From the NCBI RefSeq assembly GCF_001659605.2, contig NC_035176.2, positions 23,988,716 to 24,052,715 of the forward strand: a stretch of DNA of 64,000 nucleotides. Direction: 5' to 3'. Position 1 is the first letter of the stretch. Each line of letters starts with the position of its first letter. The stretch is from Manihot esculenta (taxonomy: Eukaryota; Streptophyta; Magnoliopsida; Malpighiales; Euphorbiaceae). The translations under genes were made by a program, and so were the position numbers. Positions 35,604-45,686 of this stretch are shown piece by piece. The notes under the pieces were generated by a model. It worked only from the letters and a program-made list of their open reading frames with translations. It was not told where the DNA came from and ran no database searches.

Positions 35604-38600
35604 ATGTCTGGGCATAATACTGGTGATACTTCTGACCCTACGTTTGATCTTAAAGATATGTATAAAGCTTTCATAGATAGCTTTCAGAAGCTAAATTTGA
35701 GAATGGATAACCTTGAGGACAACCTTAGATCTTCAAAGGGCAAGTCCAATCAGGGGAATGATGATACACACGATCCATCCTATGAAGAGGAAAATGAGGC
35801 ACAATCAGTCCCTTTCCGAGCCAGAAGATTCAATGATTGTGTACCCTATGTAGATAACAATATGAACTCCATCAAGATGAAGATTCCAAGCTTCAATGGT
35901 AAGGCTGATGTTGATGCCTATTTAGAGTGGGAGCGTAAAGTGGAGATGGTTTTTAACTGTCAAAGCTATTCCGACGATAAGAAGGTAAAACTTGCCGCCC
36001 TTGAGTTTTCAGACTATGCACTAATATGGTGGGATGAGCTTGTGAAATCTAGGAGAAGTAATGGAGAGTTACCCATTGCTAGTTGGGAAGAGATGAAGCA
36101 AATCATGAGGAAGAAATATATGCCTACTTATTACCATAGAGATCTCCATCATCAGTTGCAAAGATTAATCCAAGGATCAAAATCTGTTGATGAGTATCAT
36201 AAGGAGATGGAGTTGCTCCTGATCAAAGCAAACATAGTGGAGGAGGAAGACCAGACTATGGCTCGTTTCTTTGGTGGTCTAAACAAGGAGATTGCTGATG
36301 TGGTTGATTTGCAACCATATGGTGATTTGGAAGACTTGGTGAACATTGCCATTAAGGTGGAAAGACAAAGAGGCCGAAATAGATGGGAGAATAACAGGGC
36401 TTCTCAAAACTCCAACAACAAATGGGGTTTCAAATGGAACACCAAGATTGATCCTAAAAGGTTTGATAAGTCTTCAACTCAAAAAGGCATGTTACCTTCC
36501 AAAGAAACATCCAACCCTCATGGTAAAAATGAATCAGCCCCTAAATCTAATAGGACTAGAGATATTTAGTGCTTTAAATGTAAAGGGTGTGGGCATTATG
36601 CCAATGAGTGTGTTAATAAATGTGCCATGATAGTGAGGGGAGATGAGATAGTCTCTGAAACTGATTCTGATTCTGATGAAATACCACCTTTAGAAGATTA
36701 TTCTAATGTAGAGATAGAAGAGTACCTTATTCAGGGAGAGTCCTTAGTGATATTGCGTACTTTAAATGTTTCTATTAGAGAAGAGGGACTTGAACAACGT
36801 GAAAACATCTTTCACACTCGTTGTTTGATAAGTGATAAAGTCTGTTGCATAATAATAGATTCGGATAGTCAAGTTAATTATGCTAGTACTATTTTAGTTA
36901 ATAAATTAGGACTAGAAACTATGAAACACCCTAATCCTTACAGACTTCAGTGGTTGAATGATAGTGGCGAGGCAAAGGTAACCAAGCAATGTAAAGTGTC
37001 ATTTTCTATTGACAAGTATGTGGATGAGGTTACTTGTGATATTGTACCCATGCAGGCTGAACATATTTTGTTGGGTAGACCATAGCAATTTGATAGGCAT
37101 GTCATTCATGATGGATATAGTAATAGGTTTTCTTATACGTTCCTTGGTGTAAAACATATATTTGTACCATTATCTCCTAAAGATGTATATGCATATCAAG
37201 TAAAATTACAACAATCTGCTAAATTGGGTAAGAGAGGTGAGACAAGTAAAAATAATGAGGGAAAAGAGGCCAGTAGTAAAAAGAAGGTTTCGAATAGCCC
37301 GAAAGAGAGTGACTCCATAGGAAAGGATAAAAATGAGAGATGTGCAGGAGAGAAAACGTTAGTGAGTGTGGAGGTAAAAGGAGCGCTGAGTGAGAAGAGT
37401 GAAGAATTCAGCAAGTCTTCCTTTTATTGTAAAGAGAGAGAGTTGAAGAAAGCATACTTAGGGAAGAGAGCTTTGATTATGTTGCGTTTTAGTTCCAATT
37501 TTATGATTGAGACTAACCCTACTAATGAATTGCCTAGTTCTTTTTCTAAGTTATTGCAGGATTTTGCGGATGTATTTCCTAAGGAGGTGCCATCTGGGTT
37601 GCCAACCATTAGAGGAATAGAACATCAGATCGATTTTATTCCTGGAGCTCAGATTCCAAACCGTCCAGCTTACTAGAGTAATCCTGAGGAGACGAAGGAA
37701 TTGCAAAAGCAAGTTGATGAGTTGCTAGCTAAGGGACATATCAGGGAGAGCTTCAGTCCATGCGCAGTACCTATTTTGTTGGTTTCAAAGAAAGATGGAA
37801 TAATGCGCATGTGTGTTGATTGTCGTGCGATCAACAAAATCACTGTAAAGTATCGCCATTCTATTCCTAGATTAGATGATATGCTTGAAGAATTATGTGG
37901 TGCTGTTTTCTTTACCAAAATTGATTTGAAATGCGGTTATCATCAAATTAGGATGAAGGTAGGTGATGAGTGAAAAACTGCCTTTAAGACTAAATATGGT
38001 TTATATGAATGGTTAGTGATGCCTTTTGGCTTAACTAATGCACCTAGCACATTTATGAGATTGATGAACTATGTTTTGCGTGATTACCTAGATAAGTTTG
38101 TGGTTGTGTATTTTGATGATATATTGATTTATAGCCGAAACCTGGATGGTCATATTAGGCATGTTGAACTTGTTCTATAGAAGTTGCGTGAACATGAATT
38201 GTATGCTAATCTTAAGAAATGCACATTTTGTACTGATAGTGTCATATTCCTAGGATTTATTATTAATTCACGTGGAGTTGAGGTAGATACTGAAAAGGTT
38301 AAGGCTATCCAAGAATGGCCTACACCTAAGAATGCTAATGAGGTGAGATCCTTTCATGGATTAGCAAACTTCTATAGGAGGTTTGTTAGAGATTTCAGCA
38401 CTATTGCTGCACCTATAAATGAGATTATTAAAAAGGCTGTTAGGTTTAAATGGGGTAAAGAACAGGAACTTGCATTTAACACAATAAAAGAAAAAACTTA
38501 CTGCTGCTCCTATTTTAAGGTTACCTGATTTTTCTAAAACCTTTGAAATCGAATGTGATGCTTCTGGGATTGGTATTGGTGCTGTTCTTATGCAGGAAGG

Positions 38601-40392
38601 CTGACCCATAGCATATTTCAGTGAGAAGTTAGGTGGCGCACATTTGAACTATTCCACCTATGACAAAGAGTTCTATGCACTGATTGGGGCACTTGAAGTT
38701 TGGGAACACTACTTGCTGCTTAATGAGTTCGTGATTCATACCGACCATCAGTATCTCAAACACTTGAAGGGACAAGGTAAGTTGAACAAGCAGTATTGTA
38801 AGTGGGTTGAGTATCTCAAAATCCTTCCTTATATAATTAAATACAAGCAAGGTAAAGAGAATGTGGTTGCTAATGCATTATCTAGACATTATGCATTGAC
38901 TTCCATACTTAGTTCTAAGTTGTTGGGATTTGAGCATTTGAAAGATATATATGAGAATAATACTGATTTTTATGATGTATTTAAGGCATGTGAACATGGG
39001 GCGTTTAACAAGTTTTATTTGCATGATGGGTTTCTTTTTAGGAGGAAACAAATATACATAGCCAATTGTTCAGTGCGTGAGTTGCTTATTAGAGAATCAT
39101 ATTCAAGAGGATTAATGGGACATTTTGGTGTGCAAAAGACTTTAGACATATTGAACGAACACTTTTATTGGCCTAATATGCGAAAACATATAGAGAAAAT
39201 TTGTGCTCAATGCTTTGCATGTAAATAGGCTAAATATAAGTCCTTGCCATATGGGTTGTATACTCATTTGCCTGTGCCTACTGAATCTTGGACTGATATA
39301 TCTATGAATTTTGTGATAGGTTTACCTAGGACAAAAAGAGGTAGAGATTCAGTATTTATTGTTGTAGATCGCTTTAGTAAGATGGCACATTTTATTCCAT
39401 GTCATAAAACTGATGATGCAACGAACATAGCTAATTTCTTTTTCAGGGAAGTAGTCCGTTTGCATGGTATACCTAGGACTATTGTTTCTGATAGAGATTC
39501 AAAGTTTCTTAGTCATTTCTGGCGTGTTTTTTGGGGGAAATTGGGTACTAAATTTTTATTTTCTACTACTTGTTATCCACAAACAGATGACCAAACTGAA
39601 GTTGTTAATAGGACTTTAGGAACTATGCTTCGTGCTATTGTGGGTAGGAACTTGAAAACTTGGGAAGAATGTTTGCCATATGTTGAATTTGCTTATAATC
39701 ACGTTGTCCATTCTTCTACTAGTTATTCACCTTTTGAGATTGTGTATGGTTTTAATCCATTAACTGTATTAGATTTAATACTTTTACCTTTGAATGAGTT
39801 GTCTAATTTAGATGGAAAAGCGAAGGCTGAAATGGTTAAATCAATACACGTGAAAGCGCGTGAGCATATTGAAAAGCGTAACAGGATGTATGAGAAACAG
39901 GCCAATAAGGTTCGCAAGAAAGTTGTATTCAGACCAGGTGATTGGGTTTGGATCCATATGCGAAAGGGAAGGTTTCTGACTCAAAGGAAATCAAAACTCG
40001 ATGCACGAGGGGATGGACCATATCAAGTGCTGGAACGGATCAATAATAATGCATACATAATTGATTTGCCCGGTGAGTTTGGTGTAAGTGCTACCTTTAA
40101 TGTTTCTGATTTGTCTCCTTTTGATTTTGGTACAGATTCGAGGATGAATCCTTTTCAAGAACGAGGGGATAATGTAAGCACAACCAACAACACCAAAAAT
40201 GATGAGCTAGCATTGCCTCAAGGACCAATTATAAGGTTGAGATCCAAGAGGTTGAAGGAAGCACTTCAAGGATTCATAAAGGAATATATTGAAGCTTTGC
40301 AAGTTCATTTTGAAGTTGAAGAACAATCTGACCATTCCAAGTCAATTACGCCGAATGTGTCCTTATTGACAATTCAAATTTTGTATTTATAG
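35604..40392 (+). pseudogene. gag-pol of element C, seven stops and one frameshift
   Basis: A single ancestral frame begins at ATG 35604 (MSGHNTGDTS). Gag occupies 35604-36566 and includes IKMKIPSFNGKADVDAYLEW and the KVERQRG end. A CCHC knuckle (CFKCKGCGHYANEC) follows at 36570-36611, then the protease region, RT with YFDD at 38109-38120, RNase H (ECDASG near 38555), an integrase zinc region (39110-39228) and the integrase core. In-frame stops are at 36567, 37083, 37674, 37971, 38178, 38602 and 39226; an extra A in 38491-38496 shifts the frame. Active-site damage: protease DSD for DSG, integrase MNF for MDF (first catalytic Asp) and TDD for TDG. The end (LPQGPIIRLRSKRLKEAL) lies inside the 3' LTR, which starts at 40170, a trait reported for CRM-type elements. 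No canonical chromodomain is seen. The copy is inactive. Confidence 0.9.
40155..40169 (+). other. Polypurine tract of element C
   Basis: The purine run (aagaacgagggga) stands directly before the 3' LTR and inside the coding frame, so it doubles as codons of the polyprotein end. Confidence 0.65.
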
Positions 40393-40866
40393 TGGATAGT
40401 TATTTAGTAGTTGGTAGTTAACCAGTAGTGGGTAGTTAACCAGTAGTGGGTAGTTATCCAGTAGTGAATAGTGACATAGATCATGGATCCATGCAGAATA
40501 GTGGGTAGTGGCATAGATCATGGGTCCATGCATAGTAGTGGGAAGTGGCAAATGTTATGGGTCTTTATTTATATTATATAAAGCATCTCTTTTTCTATAT
40601 TGTACACAGATTATCAATTATTCAATACAATTGTTTTATGTGATTCTTCTTTGAGAGCTTAAGAGAGATCTTGATTCTTGACATTGCATCACGAATAAGG
40701 TTTGATACTAACTTGTATGTTTCTTATTCTTGCTGCTCTTAAAATCAATCAGTTATAAGTGTTCTTAATTGCCTGTTAATTAAGAGTGCTTTAGATTTTT
40801 TGAACTAAGTTCTTTTTACTAGGGTATGTGTCGTTTCAGTCTCTAATAGGTTGGAGTTCTGCATCA
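40170..40866 (+). repeat. 3' LTR of element C
   Basis: A 697-bp LTR starting TAATGTAAGC (the TG has decayed to TA) and ending TGCATCA, followed by TSD TATAG. The TATA box TATATAAAG is at 40575-40583. The first 223 bases encode the polyprotein C terminus. A block of short gtagtgggtagtt repeats lies at 40395-40555 and differs in copy number from the left LTR. Confidence 0.9.
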
Positions 40867-40871
40867 TATAG

Positions 40872-42457
40872 TTCCATATATTAAAGCGAGATTTACAAAT
40901 ATTAATAATTCTATGATTTCTAGGATTATTCATCGCATATAATCCATTGTGTACTTCAGTAGTACTAATTACTTTCTAGATTTGTAGATTTTGTATAAGA
41001 CATAAGGGTTTGTGAAAAATAAAACAACAGGTTTAATTACTAAGAAAATATTGAATTGAAATCCTAGAATGTAAAAGATATCTAAGAGTACAAGTTCTAA
41101 AGAAAAATAAACAATAGTAAAAATATTAGCAACAATTTTTATCCCATTAGTAAGAGTTATATTAATTGGAGAAATTGATTTATAAGTATGAAAATTTAAT
41201 AGGAAATGATCAATTTATTTAGTAAAACTCGTGTTAACTATCCATTGATCAAAAGAACTAATAAAGAAAAGAATAAAAAATTTACCTACATATGTTTTAA
41301 AAGTAGAAATGAGATTACTTGTGAAAGAAGATTGAGGTTGAGATTAAGAAGATGCATCAAAATAAAAAGGTGAAGAACTAATCTCCGATGCCTTAAGCAG
41401 AGCTAACAAACTCTGATATTGGTCCTAAGTTAAACAAAATTAGAACTAGTTTGACCATCTTAAATGAGAGTTATAAATTCAACTATTGAATAGAAGTATT
41501 GAGACTCATCTCCAATACCAATATTGATGGCAATGGCTAGTTATGATCTTGTTTTATAGTTTAGTAGACATCCATAATTTTTAGCATGTATGCATTGTAT
41601 GCCTTGTTTTTCCTAAAAAACTGTTGCAAAACTTAGGATTTATTACATGATTGAAAACGTTTTAATGCTACATATTGCCTCAGATTATAAAACTACCAAT
41701 TTATTGGATTTAACTACTCAAGTTTCATAATATTGTCGAGAAACACTTTGGAATTAATTTAGTTAATAGCTTGAGTAACAAAAGAATTCAATTATTTTTC
41801 ATATTGTATGACTCAGGAATGTACTTTGTTAATTGAAGAAAAAAGATCCAACATTAAGATTTGAGATTTAGCAGAAGCATAGTGATAATCTAATAACATA
41901 ATTATGATCTTTAAACTCTTTCACTTTCAACAGAGCACTACAAGTACATCGATTTTCAAAAGAGAATTTAGGAGTAGGTCAAATTTTGAATATTTCATCC
42001 CAAAATATCTCTAATTATATAAAGCAATCAGTTACAAACCTTTCACTTTAATTAAGAGCATATATTTCTTCTTTTAAACTTAAGATGCGTGGAGTATTAC
42101 TTTGAGAAAACCTTCTTTTAGATCTTTCCAAGCATATATTATCTTATCAATCCATATAACTTTATGTGAAATTGATGGAAAAAGAGAATGGATTAGCCAC
42201 GAAAGCACCATGTTAATGTATCTCATCTAGGTTGGGTACAAATGATCTATACCTACTAGAACTCTTAAAGATCCTTTCGCAAAGCTCAGCTTGTTCTTGG
42301 AAAGAAGGATCACACTCATTACCTAAGACCAGAAATGATAGTTGGATATTTTGAGCACTGGTGACAGCAAAACCAATGTTTGATTCTTATATTTATAAAT
42401 GTAATATAGACTAGACTGATTTTGAGTAGGAGTAAGAGTTTGATTAACAATTGCCAT
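40872..42457 (-). pseudogene. Copia-2 fragment a: gag, protease, start of integrase
   Basis: On the minus strand an ATG at 42455-42457 begins MAIVNQTLTPTQNQSS, followed by ISNYHFWS and MVLSWLIHSLFPSI, then the WKDLKEGF segment. This matches the copia gag family with NYHxW...SWIxNS...WxDLKxRF (UBN2/retrotran_gag type). A protease-like stretch near 41180-41240 (WIVNTS, normally W-I-x-D-S/T-G) has lost its aspartate. The integrase lead-in NGLYAMNN...FNIWNY ends at the element C junction and continues as RFGHPSS in fragment b. Many stops are present. A degenerate initiator-Met primer site is visible on the minus strand at 42593-42604 (9 of 12 bases match), so the 5' LTR should start just to its right, but I cannot define it. 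Confidence 0.8.
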
Positions 42458-42605
42458 AAAAGAAAAGTTTTAGGGTTTACAATTAAAAAGAAAGAAACGA
42501 AGAAAGAGAAAGTAGAAAAAAAATTATAACTACTTCGAAACTTTAATATTCTTTATCCCTTTTTATTTCTCTGCTAGTGACGCCTAACGGTCTCTCTGTT
42601 ATCAT

Positions 42606-44826
42606 GCTATATGTCCAAATTTACACCACTACTGTAAATCCCGAATCTCATAATATCAAAAAGTTATTAACATAAAATTTTAAGTTAAATCTAATTTATT
42701 CTTTTAAAAAAATCATAGAGAATATAAAAAATATTTTTCTTTAATTATGTTTTTATTTTTATTTAAATAAAAGAAATAAATATGATAATGCAATTATTTT
42801 TCTTATATGAGAAATAAAAATCAAGAGAACAAGAAAGTTAAAATAAAATTTTAATTTAATGAAACTAGCAAAAAAAATTTTAACTTTACACATTTTTTAT
42901 AATTTTATATATATATATATATATAATTATTCTTATCACGGATTTTAAGTTTAATGATTATCATTATTAATGGCAGTGATGAATTACAGTTTGAGATATC
43001 ACTATTAAGAAAAAAAAAATTATGGTGCAATTGTTAAAAGTAATAAAGTTTTGATTTTTTTTATTATTTTATAAAAGTAATATAATAAATTCTAAATAAC
43101 AAATTTAACCACACAGTTATTTAGTTTTAGCAATAAATTGGTAAATAATATAATAATTTAAATAATGAAATCGAGACAATGATGATATTCAAAACAACAA
43201 TAAAAATATAGTAGTAATCATAAAGCATGTAAATTTTTTACACTAGTATAAGAAACCTGGTTTCTGATATACAAACTAGTTAAAGAGAAGAACCGGAGAT
43301 AGTTGAGAGAAATTCGGAGATGGTAATTAATTTAATAATAATAATAATAATAATAATAATAGGGATGATGGTTAAAAAAATTAACTATTTATTTTTTAAT
43401 AAATATATTTAAATTATAAATGTTAATTAATATATTTTAAATTAATTATATAAATTTATTTATATTTTACCATTAAATTTAATTATATAATTTAATAAAA
43501 TATCATATTATTATCTTAATTGATATTAAATATTAATATTTTAATATAATTTATAATTATAAAAAATTTTAAATTTTAATAATTATACTTTATTTTTTAA
43601 TAAACATACCTAAAATTAATATTTTAATTTTATTTGATTTTTAATTTTAATTTAATTTATTTATTATTTCTAACAATATATTTTTAAGATTTAATAACTC
43701 ATTTTCCAATTTTTGTTTGCACTGACAAATACAATTTTTTACATAATTATAGGTTATAAATATTGTGATAATATTAATCCTATAAATTAAAAATCACTAT
43801 TTTTTCAACTTAGAAAATTAATTATATTTATTATAATCACTTTGATTAAATAGAAAAGAAATAATTTATTTAATAAATTTAAAATAAAAAAATTAATTAT
43901 ACAATATATAAAATATAACCATAAATTAATATTACTTTGTCATTTTCTATTAATGATGGTAAACTTTCAATTTTATTAAAATAAATATAATTAAATTTTA
44001 GATAATGAGAAGTGTAATTTTTTTATTTATTAGTAGTATTATTAACACAATATTTATAATTAATAATTACATAAAAAGTTATATTTATAAATGAAAAAAA
44101 TAAAAAGTTGATTTATTGATTTTTAAAAATGCAAGTCAAATTAAAATTAAAAATCAAATAAATAAAAAAATTAATTTGGAGTATATTTATTTAAAAAAAT
44201 GAAAGATATAATTATAAAAATTGATAAAGTTTGAGATTTTTTGATAATTATATATTTAAATTATATTAAAATATTATATTTTCATTAAATTTAACGTATA
44301 ATATAAATAAATTTAGATAATTAATTTAATGTGTGTTAATTAATTTTTTTTATAATTTAAGATATATTTATTAAAATTTGAGTAGTTCAAAATTTTTTTT
44401 GCATTATTCCATAATAATATATTATTATTTGGAAATTCAAATTAATTAAGTGAGAAATTCCAAGTATAATAGGAAATTTTTATTTATAATTAAATAAAAG
44501 CTATATATTTCAATCAATTTAGAAATATATGAATTTTCTAATTTTGAATTATTGTTAAAAATTAGTAATATATAAATGTTACATAAATTTCTATAAAAAA
44601 AAAATCATGATTCAATTTAGCTACCAAAACTAATTTCAATTTTAAGGTGGAGGAGGTATAACTAATTATTATATAAATTATAATTTACCATAATGAAAAA
44701 ATAAAAACCATTTTTTAAATTTAAAAAATATTGTTCAAATAATTTGCAATTTGAAATAAATTTTTAATTATATATTACTAAAAAAATAAATAAATTTAAT
44801 TTTTAACTAAATTATCACCTAACATA
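42606..44826. other. AT-rich intergenic block, probably decayed LTR of Copia-2 at its left end
   Basis: No gene is seen. It holds a (TA)n run at about 42907-42926 and an (ATA)n microsatellite at about 43331-43362. The left end should contain the Copia-2 5' LTR by position, but no second copy is available to prove it. A segment at 44504-44601 is repeated in direct orientation at 45780-45890. Confidence 0.5.
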
Positions 44827-44835
44827 AATTTATAA

Positions 44836-45677
44836 GGGAGATTTACAATTTAGTCCTTAGATATTGTCATTATTAACAAGTCAGTCCCTGTATTTTTAGA
44901 AACCTATTAAAACGTCCTTATATTTTTTTTACGTCAACAAAATAGTTCTTCCGTCCTCTTTTCCGTTAAAATTAGATAAAGGAGGAGTGAGAAATTTTTT
45001 AAAATTCAATTTTACCTTCAAATAAAACCTTTTATTTAGTACTTGGATATTGTTATTATTAACAAGTTAGTCTTTATATTTTCAAAAATCTATTAAAACA
45101 TTTTTATCTTTTTTCATATCTATTAAAATGTCCTTATCATTTATTTCCGTCAATGAAATAGTCCCTATCTTTTCTTATATCTATTAAAACGTCCTTATTG
45201 TTTCTTTCCGTCAACGAAATAGTCTCTACTCATCGTTTATTTCCGTCAACGAAATCATCCCTCTCTATATTTTTAGAAATCTATTAAAACATCCTTATCG
45301 TTTCTTTTTATTAACGAAATAGTCCCTATCTTTTCTTACATCTATTAAAATATCCTTATCGTTTCTTTTTGTCAACAAAATAGTCCCTATTTTTTCTTTC
45401 CTCCTCCTCCTCCTCCTCCTTCGACTCCTTCGCAGAAGCAGAAGAAAAAGCAGAAGAAGGAGGAAGAATTGATGAAGAAGAAAAGGATGGAGGAAGAGGA
45501 GAAGGAAAATACTGGGGGGTAATTTAGTTTTTTACTATATTTTTAACGGCAAAAATAGACGGAATGACTATTTCGTTGACGGAGAGAAAAGATAAGGACG
45601 TTTTAATAGATTTTTAAAAATAAAGAGACTGACTTGTTAATAATGGCAATATTCAGAAATTAAATTGTAAATCTTCC
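44836..45677. mobile_element. Mutator-like MITE with long terminal inverted repeats
   Basis: The 842-bp element starts GGGAGATTTACAATTTA and ends with the inverse (TAAATTGTAAATCTTCC). The inverted similarity continues for about 120 bases at each end. It is flanked by a 9-bp direct repeat AATTTATAA (44827-44835 and 45678-45686), the hallmark length for Mutator-superfamily insertions. The interior has five or so copies of a unit of about 50 bases (ctattaaaacgtccttatcgttt then ccgtcaacgaaatagtccct) and a purine-rich stretch near 45435-45510. There is no transposase, so it would need one in trans. Confidence 0.9.
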
Positions 45678-45686
45678 AATTTATAA

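Larger units (their letters stand above)
24099..40866 (+). mobile_element. CRM-like Ty3/gypsy LTR retrotransposon C (split by element B)
   Basis: A plus-strand element with LTRs 24099-24785 and 40170-40866 and TSD TATAG (24094-24098 and 40867-40871). It has an initiator tRNA-Met primer site, gag-pol at 35604-40392 and a polypurine tract before the 3' LTR. Without element B it would be about 6.9 kb. It interrupts the GLY...IWNY/RFGHPSS zinc-binding region of the Copia-2 integrase. The LTRs differ at about 9 of the first 135 bases, so it is older than A and B, in keeping with B lying inside it. The CRM-like label rests on the gag sequence, the absence of a canonical chromodomain and the coding end that runs into the 3' LTR. 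Reina or another chromovirus clade is possible. Confidence 0.9.
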
